DNA of 64,000 bases from Mucilaginibacter flavus. GTDB taxonomy: Bacteria; Bacteroidota; Bacteroidia; Sphingobacteriales; Sphingobacteriaceae. The stretch lies in the NCBI RefSeq assembly GCF_030409315.1, contig NZ_JAUFPS010000097.1:1-64000 (forward strand). The letters are read 5' to 3'. Below the pieces are notes generated by a model, which was given only the letters and a program-made list of their open reading frames with translations, searched no databases and had not been told where the DNA came from. Position numbers and translations under genes: made by a program. Shown here one piece after another: positions 54,222-61,429 of the stretch (position 1 is the first letter of the stretch; the number at the start of each line of letters is the position of its first letter).

Positions 54222-56150
54222 TTATCGTTTAAGGTTATGAAGCGTATTTACCAGTAAATCAATTTCGGCACAGGTATTATAAAATGCCAACGATGGCCTA
54301 ACAGTAGCTTCTACCCCAAACCTGCGCAATATGGGCTGAGCACAATGATGACCCGAACGTACCGCTATACCTTGATTGTTGAGCGCCGCGCCAACCTCCT
54401 CGGTTTTATAACCATCTAACACAAATGATAGTACGCTTGCCTTATCGGGCGCGGTACCTATCAGGCGTATGCCTTTAACTTCTTTTAAAAGCTGGGTAGC
54501 GTAAACCAACAGGTAATGTTCATAGTGCGCAATAAGCGGCATGCCTAAACGGGTTACGTAATCTATAGCGGCACCAAGGCCTACGGCATCGGCAATATTG
54601 CCTGTACCTGCTTCAAAGCGGCCGGGTGCATCATGGTATTGGGTATGCTCAAAAGTTACATCCTTAATCATGTTGCCGCCTCCCTGCCAGGGCTGCGTTT
54701 CATTCAGTAAATCTTCTTTACCATACAAAACGCCTATGCCCGTTGGTCCGAATACTTTATGGCCCGAAAAAACAAACCAATCGGCATCCAAAGCCCTTAC
54801 ATCAACCGGCATGTGTGAAACAGACTGCGCGCCATCAACCAATACCTTTGCACCTGCCAAATGCGCCAGTTGTACAATTTGAGCGGCTGGTGTAACCGTG
54901 CCTAAAGCGTTAGATACCTGCGTGAAAGCAACAAGTTTGGTTTTTGGCCCCAGAAGCTTTACATATTCGTCAATCAGGATCTGTCCGTCATCATCTACCG
55001 GGATAACTTTTATCTTCAGCCCTTTTTTAGCGGCCAACTGCTGCCACGGAACAATATTGGCATGGTGTTCCAATTGGCTTACAATAATTTCATCGCCGGC
55101 ATGCAGGTTTTGATCGCCCCAGCTTTTGGCTACCAGGTTAATGGCTTCTGTGGCACCACGCACAAAAATAATTTCGTTAACAGAGCCGGCGTTTAAAAAT
55201 GCCTGCACTTTTTTACGCGCCGCCTCGTAGGCATCGGTAGCACGGGCAGCAAGTTCATGCGCCGCGCGGTGAATGTTGGAGTTTTCGTGTTCGTAAAAAT
55301 AGCTGATGCGGTCAATAACCTGTTTTGGCTTCTGGGTAGTAGCCGCGTTATCAAGCCAAACCAATGGTTTGCCATTTACCTGCTCTTGTAAAATAGGGAA
55401 GTCACGCCTTACAATATTTACATCAAAGGGAGGAGGTACGATGCCGCTTAACCCAACTTTTGCGGTTTTACTTTGAGCCGGGTTTACCGCCGGTAATCCA
55501 TAATTGTCGTTTACAAAATAAAAAGGGATAGCGGTAACCGGTGGCGCACCGTTAAATTGAGTTACTCCGCCTGGCTTTGAAGTGTTGATTTGCTCCAATA
55601 CTTTTTTCAGGTCGGCCTCAAAATGCTGATCTTGCTGATAGGGCAAATGCAGCAAATTTTGTGGTGCCGGTGATAGCTGCTCAACGCCAAAGTTTTGCTT
55701 AGGCGATACCTCCGGAATAAGGTCTGTTTTTTTGAGATATGACGCGTAATCGCCGTTTGGCTGAAACGGTAGCTGCCCCCCAAAGGCAGGCTGGCTATAG
55801 CCTCCTGTTGCCGGACTTAACGTGGGCGATTGGCTGCTCAAATTAGGATCGGCAAAGCTGGTTTGTGGCTCCTGCAGGTTTACCGCGTTACCCTGGTTTA
55901 TAGCCGAAGGCGACACGCCCCCGCCACCTATAGTACTTGAGGGAATACCTTCAACCGGTGGGCTTCCCTGGTGGGCATGATTAAAAAGCCCGGTATTTGG
56001 CGCGTTTATCGCGTTCAAAAAATCACCATTGGGTTTGCGGGCCTGTAGTTCAGTTAAAAAGCCGCCCGGCCCGGCCTTGAATAATTGGTTGGCCAATGCT
56101 TCAAGCTCCTGCGGGCTGGGCAAATTATCGTGATTAATATTTGTACTCAT
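54222..56150 (-). CDS. Cysteine desulfurase, cargo of family 2A encapsulin
   Basis: The 642-residue product joins a disordered Pro/Gly/Gln/Ser-rich N-terminal domain (residues 1 to about 235) to a SufS-type class II cysteine desulfurase. PLP lysine K465 lies in FSGHKVFGPTG, and active-site C603 in AVRSGHHCAQP. The long N-terminal domain contains short conserved islands (PSPQELEALANQLFK near residue 11, YASYLKKTDLIPEV near 135) and is the targeting domain that loads the enzyme into encapsulin shells. Ordinary SufS is about 410 residues. The start overlaps the shell gene by 17 bases, so both are translated from one message. The enzyme releases sulfane sulfur from cysteine, probably for storage or stress use. 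Confidence 0.94.
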   Translation of the reverse strand: MSTNINHDNLPSPQELEALANQLFKAGPGGFLTELQARKPNGDFLNAINAPNTGLFNHAHQGSPPVEGIPSSTIGGGGVSPSAINQGNAVNLQEPQTSFADPNLSSQSPTLSPATGGYSQPAFGGQLPFQPNGDYASYLKKTDLIPEVSPKQNFGVEQLSPAPQNLLHLPYQQDQHFEADLKKVLEQINTSKPGGVTQFNGAPPVTAIPFYFVNDNYGLPAVNPAQSKTAKVGLSGIVPPPFDVNIVRRDFPILQEQVNGKPLVWLDNAATTQKPKQVIDRISYFYEHENSNIHRAAHELAARATDAYEAARKKVQAFLNAGSVNEIIFVRGATEAINLVAKSWGDQNLHAGDEIIVSQLEHHANIVPWQQLAAKKGLKIKVIPVDDDGQILIDEYVKLLGPKTKLVAFTQVSNALGTVTPAAQIVQLAHLAGAKVLVDGAQSVSHMPVDVRALDADWFVFSGHKVFGPTGIGVLYGKEDLLNETQPWQGGGNMIKDVTFEHTQYHDAPGRFEAGTGNIADAVGLGAAIDYVTRLGMPLIAHYEHYLLVYATQLLKEVKGIRLIGTAPDKASVLSFVLDGYKTEEVGAALNNQGIAVRSGHHCAQPILRRFGVEATVRPSLAFYNTCAEIDLLVNTLHNLKR

Positions 56151-57054
56151 GGTAATTACCTAAATCAACATCTTCTAAAACAGCGATAGCATCATCAACC
56201 AAAACGGCCAACGAGCAATACAATGATACCAGGTATGAGGCGATGGCTTTATTGTTGATGCCCATAAAGCGTACAGATAACCCTGGCGACTGTTCGCCCG
56301 GCAAACCTGGCTGAAACAGGCCTACAACACCCTGGCGGCTTTCGCCGGTACGCAATAAAATGATCTTTGATTTGTTGTTTACGATAGGCAACTTATCCGA
56401 AGGGATCAACGGGATACCCCTCCAGGTAATAAACTGCGAACCAAATAAAGAAACGGTTGGTGGCGGCACGCCCCTGCGGGTACACTCGCGGCCAAAGGCA
56501 GCAATGGCTAAAGGGTGTAACAGGAAAAAGCCCGGCTCTTTCCAAACTTTAGTAATCAGTTCGTCCAAATCATCCGGAGTGGGAGGGCCTAAACGGGTTT
56601 TAATTTTTTGTGAGGCGGCAACGCTGCTTAGTAAGCCGTATTCGGTATTGTTAATTAGTTCGCTTTCCTGTCTTTCCTTAACAATTTCGATGGTAAGGCG
56701 CAACTGCTCGCTAATTTGGTTGTAAGGTTTGCTGTACAGGTCAGATACACGGGTATGCACATCCAATACGGTGTTTACCGCGCTCAGGTTGTATTCCCTC
56801 GGGTTTTCTTCATAATCAACAAAGGTAGATGGCAGTTCACGCTCGTCGCGGTTGGAGCAATCCACTTCTACATTGTTGGCATCAATCACTTTATTTAACC
56901 GGTAAACCCCAGATTCAACCGGAATCCAGTTTAATAAATGCGTAAGCCAACGCGGGGTAATGGTTGATAATTGCGGAACGGTGCGGGTAGCCACCGCCAG
57001 CTGCCTGGCGGCTACATCGCCAAGGGCGGTTTGTTTGGGTTTTTGATCGGGCAT
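56134..57054 (-). CDS. Family 2A encapsulin shell protein (SrpI-like)
   Basis: The 306-residue product matches the SrpI/family 2A encapsulin: TRTVPQLSTITPRWLTHLLNW at the N-terminus in parts, an extended N-arm, ERQESELINNTEYGLL, the HK97-fold core PPTVSLFGSQFITWRGIPLIPSDKLP and C-terminal SVRFMGINNKAIASYLVSLY. There is no cyclic-nucleotide-binding insertion, so it is 2A rather than 2B. It self-assembles into an icosahedral nanocompartment. I chose ATG 57054 (MPDQKPKQ); the longer frame starts with GTG and adds a hydrophobic non-conserved tail. The cargo gene follows at once. Confidence 0.94.
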   Translation of the reverse strand: MPDQKPKQTALGDVAARQLAVATRTVPQLSTITPRWLTHLLNWIPVESGVYRLNKVIDANNVEVDCSNRDERELPSTFVDYEENPREYNLSAVNTVLDVHTRVSDLYSKPYNQISEQLRLTIEIVKERQESELINNTEYGLLSSVAASQKIKTRLGPPTPDDLDELITKVWKEPGFFLLHPLAIAAFGRECTRRGVPPPTVSLFGSQFITWRGIPLIPSDKLPIVNNKSKIILLRTGESRQGVVGLFQPGLPGEQSPGLSVRFMGINNKAIASYLVSLYCSLAVLVDDAIAVLEDVDLGNYHEYKY

Positions 57055-57124
57055 TTTAGTGGTTTGTTTGTACTTAAATAATAATTTGAATAAGCATATG
57101 TAAAAGAGAATCAGTCGCACAAGT

Positions 57125-57158
57125 ATAGTATATAAATTCTATAGAATTTATATACTAT
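57125..57158 (-). promoter_or_regulatory. 34-bp perfect palindrome upstream of the encapsulin gene
   Basis: Arms ATAGTATATAAATTC and GAATTTATATACTAT flank TATA, so all 34 bases are self-complementary. It lies 71 bases before the shell start. Its inner part (TCTATAGAATTTATATACTAT, less one base) matches the dsbD promoter site at 60647-60667 at 19 of 21 positions. Its ATAG...CTAT ends match the operator at 59254-59278. Likely operator for a sulfur-responsive regulator. Confidence 0.6.
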
Positions 57159-57242
57159 TTAAAAAAGTGAAAAAAAACTTAATGACGCTGTCTCTTATTG
57201 ATGAAAAGGAAGATTAAAATAGGGCAGTAGACCGCGTAAGAT

Positions 57243-57359
57243 TTAGCCTATGGATTTGCGGATATATACCCTGGCCATCAATTTGTTGCTAAAGAAATTT
57301 TTGACAGCTGCTATTTTGCCCGTGCGTACAAGGTAACCGATAAATAAAGCTATTAACAT
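57243..57359 (-). CDS. Small basic hypothetical ORF
   Basis: A 38-codon frame with ATG 7 bases after the dioxygenase stop codon. The product has a short hydrophobic start (MLIALFIGYLV) and a basic tail (KLMARVYIRKSIG). No family recognised. Position suggests co-transcription with the dioxygenase gene, but it may be chance. Confidence 0.3.
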   Translation of the reverse strand: MLIALFIGYLVRTGKIAAVKNFFSNKLMARVYIRKSIG

Positions 57360-57366
57360 GGTGTTT

Positions 57367-58173
57367 TTATTTAACGATGCCTGCAAAACGTTGATAAAAA
57401 GCGGTTGGGCTATCGGCGTGTTTGGGTTCGTACTTACCTGCTATAATCGGGATATAGATCACTCTTCTGCGGCTTTCTTCGCCAATTACGTTTGATTGCG
57501 CAACACGGTGCCATAAACGACCATCATGTATGGTTAAATCGCCGGCGGTTGGAGTTATGGCAACCTCATTTTCATCGGTATCATGATCCAAAAAATACTT
57601 TTTGCGGAAAAGCATCTGGTAAAGATTTTGATTGTGTGTACCAGGCAAAATTCTTAATCCGCCATTTTCGGGCTTTAAAGTGCTGAGGTGGATGCCAACG
57701 TTCAGCATCGGGTTTAATCTCGATCCATGGAAAATATCGCGCAAGCCATCTGTATGCCAGCCCATTTTGGTAAAGCTGCTTTCGGGGCCGTTTACGTAAT
57801 GGTTAAATACCATGCCGTCCTTTTCGTCGGTACCCAAACGCGCGCCATCGCCAATAAGGGTAAGTAAGGTTTGAAAACGTGGGTCCTGTGAAAACTCATG
57901 GAGCAGCGAATGGTGTTTGTTGATGAAGGCGAACCGCTGTACAATAGGGGAGCCGTCCAAATCCTTACCATACTTAATAGGCACGCCGTTTACTTTTTCG
58001 GTTTTTTGATCAATCCATTGCTGCTGCACCTGTTCTGAGGCTTTGATGATATCTGTAACTGTTTCTGGTTTAATGAAGCCGGAGAAATGTATAAAACCAT
58101 GTTGTGTAAAAAAAGCTTGCTGGTGGGGTGTAATTGTTGAGCCTAAAGTGAATTTTGGATATGAGCCTGCCAT
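57367..58173 (-). CDS. Phytanoyl-CoA dioxygenase (PhyH) family protein
   Basis: The 268-residue product is an Fe(II)/2-oxoglutarate oxygenase. It has the iron ligands H and D in MGWHTDGLRDIF and a distal H in DGRLWHRVAQS, then the 2-oxoglutarate arginine in ESRRRVIYIP. Other PhyH proteins act on acyl-CoAs, ectoine, or sulfur- or phosphorus-bearing organics. The gene is preceded by a poly-Cys leader ORF and a hairpin (58244-58316) and followed by the encapsulin operon. I infer a role in sulfur supply, for example release of sulfur from an organic compound. Substrate unknown. Confidence 0.82.
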   Translation of the reverse strand: MAGSYPKFTLGSTITPHQQAFFTQHGFIHFSGFIKPETVTDIIKASEQVQQQWIDQKTEKVNGVPIKYGKDLDGSPIVQRFAFINKHHSLLHEFSQDPRFQTLLTLIGDGARLGTDEKDGMVFNHYVNGPESSFTKMGWHTDGLRDIFHGSRLNPMLNVGIHLSTLKPENGGLRILPGTHNQNLYQMLFRKKYFLDHDTDENEVAITPTAGDLTIHDGRLWHRVAQSNVIGEESRRRVIYIPIIAGKYEPKHADSPTAFYQRFAGIVK

Positions 58174-58243
58174 AAAACTGAAAATTAAGTACGGTGAAAA
58201 TGAATGTGTGAAAATGGAATACTACCCAAACAGTATTTAAAAA

Positions 58244-58258
58244 ACGAACAGCGTTCGT
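58244..58258 (-). terminator. Hairpin with T run between Cys leader and PhyH gene
   Basis: Minus-strand stem ACGAAC-GCT-GTTCGT followed directly by TTTTT. It begins 10 bases after the stop codon of the Cys-rich leader and 71 bases before the PhyH start codon. The stem is short (6 bp), so termination would be easily tuned by a nearby ribosome. Confidence 0.6.
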
Positions 58259-58268
58259 GAAGGGAAAT

Positions 58269-58316
58269 TTAGCAACAACAGCTACACATGACCCTTTGTG
58301 ACAAGGGCATTCGCAT
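58269..58316 (-). CDS. Poly-Cys leader peptide upstream of the PhyH gene
   Basis: A 15-codon ORF (ATG 58316-58314, TAA 58271-58269) encodes MRMPLSQRVMCSCCC. Four of the last five sense codons are Cys, and the last is TGC followed by TAA. The predicted transcript start is only a few bases before the ATG, so it may be leaderless. A hairpin with a T run follows before the structural gene. Translation speed on the Cys codons, set by cysteinyl-tRNA, is the likely signal. Another frame here also has several Cys codons but does not stop. Confidence 0.65.
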   Translation of the reverse strand: MRMPLSQRVMCSCCC

Positions 58317-58323
58317 GGAGCAT

Positions 58324-58381
58324 GCAAATTGGATGTGTTGTTGATTTTTCAATGTATATTAAGTCTATCTTTTTAGTAGAT
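58324..58381 (-). promoter_or_regulatory. Promoter and IscR/Rrf2-like site for the Cys leader and PhyH gene
   Basis: Minus strand: -7-like CCAATTTGC (58332-58324) lies 17 bases after TTG (58352-58350). Just upstream, 58381-58362 reads ATCTACTAAAAAGATAGACT, which shares the core TCTACTAAA-N4-TAGACT with the operator at 59254-59278. Confidence 0.5.
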
Positions 58382-58433
58382 ATTTCAAAAGTAGAGAAAT
58401 AAACTATCTAAACAAATTTTATTGAAAATAATT

Positions 58434-59210
58434 TTAATGTTTATATAAGCCGGCGGTTACACTTTCAATTAAGGCCTTAGGACTATGCCTTGCTGCCGCC
58501 GCCGAAACTTTATTTAAAAAGCCCGGAACAATCTCTGCCTTTTTCTTAAACATACCTTTAATACCTATAGCGGCAACATCCGCAGGGCTCATATTAAATT
58601 TAGCGGCCAGCTCTGCCAGTGCGTCCATACCCGCCCGATGCGCGAAACCGGTATCGGTGGGTCCGGGGCACAGACAGCTTACAGATACCGGGGAATTTTT
58701 AAGCTCAAAACGTAAAGCCCTGCTAAAGGATAGCACAAAAGCTTTGGAGGCCGAGTAAACCGCAAGGGTAGGCACAGCCTGGTAGGCAGCCGTACTTGCA
58801 ACATTGAGTATAAAGGCTTGTTGGCTTTGCTTTAAAAGCGGCAGCAAAAGATAAGATAGTTCGATGAGTGCATCAATATTAACCCTTACCATGCTCAGTT
58901 GCTGCTTTATTTCCAGCTCATCAAAATTGCCCCACATTCCATAGCCGGCGTTATTGATGAGTATAGATACCGGCACATCAATATTATTAACCCAGTTAAA
59001 CACAATATCGGCAGCGCCGGGTTCAGAAAGATCGGCCGATAGCCAGGCTACTTCCACACCATGCTCTTTTTTTACTGAATTACCCAGGTCCTGCAAATCA
59101 GCTTCGCTACGGGCTACCAGCAGCAGGTTGTATCCTTTTTTTGCCAACAGCAAAGCTATCGATTTGCCAATGCCCTTGCTGGCGCCTGTTATTAAAGCAT
59201 ATTCTTTCAT
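58434..59210 (-). CDS. Short-chain dehydrogenase/reductase
   Basis: From ATG 59210 the product of 258 residues is a classical SDR: TGASKGIGKSIA for NAD(P) binding, NNAGYGMWG, the catalytic Ser in NVASTAAYQ and the YSASK motif with Tyr and Lys. It resembles the DltE/YqjQ-type SDRs of unknown substrate. Its promoter region holds the IscR-like palindrome shared with the divergent Cys-leader transcript, so it may belong to the same regulon. Confidence 0.87.
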   Translation of the reverse strand: MKEYALITGASKGIGKSIALLLAKKGYNLLLVARSEADLQDLGNSVKKEHGVEVAWLSADLSEPGAADIVFNWVNNIDVPVSILINNAGYGMWGNFDELEIKQQLSMVRVNIDALIELSYLLLPLLKQSQQAFILNVASTAAYQAVPTLAVYSASKAFVLSFSRALRFELKNSPVSVSCLCPGPTDTGFAHRAGMDALAELAAKFNMSPADVAAIGIKGMFKKKAEIVPGFLNKVSAAAARHSPKALIESVTAGLYKH

Positions 59211-59251
59211 GGTTGGCTGGTACATTATTGTATGATAGTGCAAGTTTAATA

Positions 59252-59298
59252 AAATAGTCTACTAAATTTGTAGACTATTTAAAAAGTTATTACGTTTG
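59252..59298 (+). promoter_or_regulatory. Divergent promoter with IscR/Rrf2-like operator
   Basis: A perfect inverted repeat has 11-bp arms AAATAGTCTAC and GTAGACTATTT around TAAATTT (59252-59280). The central 25 bp fit the E. coli IscR type 1 consensus at 22 of 25 positions, comparing from memory of that consensus. A perfect -7 box TACGTTTG lies at 59291-59298, so the palindrome covers the -33 region of the plus-strand promoter. It also lies 44 bases before the divergent SDR gene. Confidence 0.72.
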
Positions 59299-59304
59299 TG
59301 GCGT

Positions 59305-59379
59305 ATGAAAAATATTTCATCCTTTTCCGCAGGTTATTTACACCTTAAACATTACAACAATTATTGTTGTTGTTGCTAA
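59305..59379 (+). CDS. Poly-Cys leader peptide upstream of a secreted protein gene
   Basis: A 24-codon ORF (ATG 59305, TAA 59377-59379) ends in NNYCCCC, from TGT TGT TGT TGC TAA. Its ATG is 7 bases after the G of a perfect -7 box, so the mRNA is probably leaderless. It precedes the secreted-protein gene by 65 bases. Four consecutive Cys codons at the end of a tiny ORF are unlikely by chance. It resembles the leaderless polycysteine ORFs that act as cysteine-responsive attenuators in mycobacteria. Confidence 0.75.
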   Translation: MKNISSFSAGYLHLKHYNNYCCCC

Positions 59380-59444
59380 ACAATTGCCCATACTGTTTAC
59401 AATAAGGTTACGTTAATAATATACCAATTTAAAAGATCATACCC

Positions 59445-60623
59445 ATGGTTGCCCATCGCATAGCGCGTTTAATAAAGGCGCTCATTGTTACAACTTGCTT
59501 TTTACAAGGTTTTACCGCGCAGGCGCAGCTATCTGCCGCGCTCAGGTATAAAACAAAACATGCGGATACTACGTCCACAGGCAGTTTTGAGGCAGATTAT
59601 GTTTATCCCACCATAGCGCTGAATAACGCGTCAGTAAACGTAGCCAATCGGGCCACCCTCGATGAGGCGCCGATAGATTTTGCAGAAAATCATTTAACCG
59701 ATAGGCAGGAACGTAAAAAGCTGATGGGGTATTTGAAGGAGCTTTCGGCAAATAACGCGCAAATAAATTACAACCAGGCCAGGGTTAAGGTTTACTATAA
59801 GCTGGCCAATGTTTTTGCCCGGTTACGCTTATATCCGCTGGCTATGAAATGCTTTTTTAAAACGATGCAATACCGGGAAGGGGAACTACCTGTAAAAAAT
59901 CAGCCCATTCCGGTGGCACTAAATGACACGGCGGCAGATACCAGCGGACAAGGTGTTAGTATCGGCAATAATTACCTGGCCATTAACGCCAAAGACGATT
60001 CCCTGTTTGTGAATGATGCTAACTTACCGGTTGCTAATAAGAGCACGGAAAAGAGCAAAGCGATAAACTATCAACGGATAATCAATACGTTTAATGATGG
60101 TAAAAAGGCTGCGGCTTACGCGTTGCTGTTTCACGTAAAACAGCCTGTAGCGGGTAAGCCCAAGGTATTTAAGTTAACCAATACAGGGCATACTTTTATA
60201 ACCTTAATTAAATATAATACCGATTCTACCTCGGTATCCATATCTTTTGGTTTTTATCCGCAAAAGGATAACCTTTTTTCGGCCACGCCGCTCGATCCTT
60301 CCTGCTCCGGTACATTTAAAAACGATAATGCCCACCAGTGGGATGAGGTGATGGGCAAGTTTATTTCAAAACGGCGGTTTGAAAAGATCCTGGCACTTAC
60401 AAAAAGTTACGATGGGGTGGAGTATCACCTGTCGAAAAATAATTGTACCGATTTCGCGCTCAAGGCAGCCGCCTTCGCCGGTTTTGGGGTAACCAACAGC
60501 AAGGATTCCTGGCCGCTGGGGCATGGAAATAATCCCGGAACAACAGGCCAAAGCATTATAGATGGCAAAGTACATAATTCAGAAAGTGTTGAAAATCTGT
60601 TTGTTGATTATCAAATTAAATAA
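59445..60623 (+). CDS. Secreted hypothetical protein with possible Cys/His hydrolase domain
   Basis: The 392-residue product has a signal peptide (to about residue 28, FTAQAQ). Its middle is low-conservation and helical. Its C-terminal part (about 235-360) has TGHTFITLIKY with H249 and YHLSKNNCTDFALKA with C334, an arrangement recalling permuted NlpC/P60-like or DUF4105-type thiol enzymes. The function is not established. It is controlled from the promoter carrying the IscR-like site and a poly-Cys leader, which ties it to cysteine status. It does not look like a standard member of a named family. Confidence 0.6.
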   Translation: MVAHRIARLIKALIVTTCFLQGFTAQAQLSAALRYKTKHADTTSTGSFEADYVYPTIALNNASVNVANRATLDEAPIDFAENHLTDRQERKKLMGYLKELSANNAQINYNQARVKVYYKLANVFARLRLYPLAMKCFFKTMQYREGELPVKNQPIPVALNDTAADTSGQGVSIGNNYLAINAKDDSLFVNDANLPVANKSTEKSKAINYQRIINTFNDGKKAAAYALLFHVKQPVAGKPKVFKLTNTGHTFITLIKYNTDSTSVSISFGFYPQKDNLFSATPLDPSCSGTFKNDNAHQWDEVMGKFISKRRFEKILALTKSYDGVEYHLSKNNCTDFALKAAAFAGFGVTNSKDSWPLGHGNNPGTTGQSIIDGKVHNSESVENLFVDYQIK

Positions 60624-60642
60624 AATTAAAAATAAATCTATA

Positions 60643-60677
60643 TAGTCTATAGAATTAATATAATATAATTATATTTG
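60643..60677 (+). promoter_or_regulatory. Promoter of the dsbD-like gene with partial operator
   Basis: A perfect -7 box TATATTTG lies at 60670-60677. Directly upstream, ATAGTCTATAGAATT (60643-60657) carries one half-site of the IscR-like operator (ATAGTCTA) and the TCTATAGAATT core of the encapsulin palindrome. No TTG is found at -33, so an activator may be needed. Confidence 0.5.
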
Positions 60678-60706
60678 CAACACCTCAGTTATCAATATTT
60701 GTGCTG

Positions 60707-60778
60707 ATGAGAGGCAGGAGGTGCAAGTTTATCATTTATAATGTAAAGCCTCCGCTCATATTTAAACCTGGTTGCTAA
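60707..60778 (+). CDS. Small leader ORF coupled to the dsbD-like gene
   Basis: A 23-codon ORF (ATG 60707, TAA 60776-60778) has two Cys codons. It ends GC, with TGC TAA directly joined to the ATG of the dsbD-like gene (TGCTAAATG). The close junction suggests translational coupling, so ribosome arrest on the last Cys codon would affect dsbD start. The TGC-TAA ending is shared with the Cys leaders at 58269, 59305 and 61301. Only two Cys make it less certain. Confidence 0.5.
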   Translation: MRGRRCKFIIYNVKPPLIFKPGC

Positions 60779-61225
60779 ATGAAAAAAGTTATACTTACTA
60801 CATTATCTATCATAACATCAACGTTTGCCTTTTCGCAAATTCTTACACCGGTAAAATGGTCGTACGCGTCAAAGAAAATTGATAATGAGCAAGTGGTAGT
60901 TTTTGTAAAGGCAACCATTGATAAAGGCTGGCACATTTACTCGCAGCACGTGGCCGATGGCGGTCCGGTAAAAACATCAGTAACATTTGCAAAAAATGAA
61001 GCTTATGCTTTAACGGGTACCACCACTGAACCTAAAGCGGTAAGTAAATTTGAAAAAGCTTTCGGCATGGATGTGCAATACTTTGAGCATTCGGTAATTT
61101 TTCAACAAAAAATAAAGCTTAAAGCAGGCCAGGGCAGTGTTACCGGCACAATTAACTATATGGCCTGTAATGATAAACAATGCCTGCCGCCCGAGGATGT
61201 TGAATTTACCATCGTCGTGAAATAA
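60779..61225 (+). CDS. Stand-alone DsbD N-terminal (alpha) domain protein
   Basis: The 148-residue product has a signal peptide (TSTFAFSQ) and a single DsbD alpha domain (GWHIYSQHVADGGPVKTSV). The redox pair lies in YMACNDKQCLPPEDVEF. Full DsbD also has a membrane domain and a thioredoxin domain, both absent here. The protein would pass electrons between periplasmic thiol partners. The TlpA-like proteins encoded downstream are likely partners. Confidence 0.87.
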   Translation: MKKVILTTLSIITSTFAFSQILTPVKWSYASKKIDNEQVVVFVKATIDKGWHIYSQHVADGGPVKTSVTFAKNEAYALTGTTTEPKAVSKFEKAFGMDVQYFEHSVIFQQKIKLKAGQGSVTGTINYMACNDKQCLPPEDVEFTIVVK

Positions 61226-61300
61226 TAAATACAAACCGATACCATAAAAATAAACGGCCGATAGCCACCAATCCGGCCCGATATATTACTAACGAATACC

Positions 61301-61381
61301 ATGAAACCAAAATCAGATTTATTCACTATAGCCCGCAAACAGAATGGTGGCTCCCTTTTCTGTTGTTACTGTCATTGCTAA
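61301..61381 (+). CDS. Cys-rich leader peptide downstream of dsbD-like gene
   Basis: A 26-codon ORF (ATG 61301, TAA 61379-61381) ends SLFCCYCHC, with TGC TAA as the last codons. It lies 75 bases after the dsbD-like stop codon and before a long hairpin (61430-61522). Four Cys in its last six codons mark it as a likely cysteine-sensing leader. No clear promoter precedes it, so it may be read through from the dsbD-like gene. Confidence 0.6.
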   Translation: MKPKSDLFTIARKQNGGSLFCCYCHC

Positions 61382-61429
61382 AAAACGCTGCTACATTTTA
61401 GGGTTGTATCAAATTTTCTTGTAAACAAG

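Noticed and set aside
57055..57120. N-terminal extension of the encapsulin frame (GTG start)
   Set aside because: It would add a hydrophobic stretch not found in family 2A shells; MPDQKPKQ is the natural start.
58070..58327. 85-codon minus-strand ORF starting MHAPCECPCHKGSC
   Set aside because: It overlaps the Cys leader in another frame and runs into the PhyH gene out of frame. Its Cys codons arise partly from the leader's own TGT/TGC bases.
58315..58344. Plus-strand mini-ORF MEHANWMCC
   Set aside because: It is antisense to the PhyH leader promoter, has no own promoter box, and no plus-strand gene follows closely.
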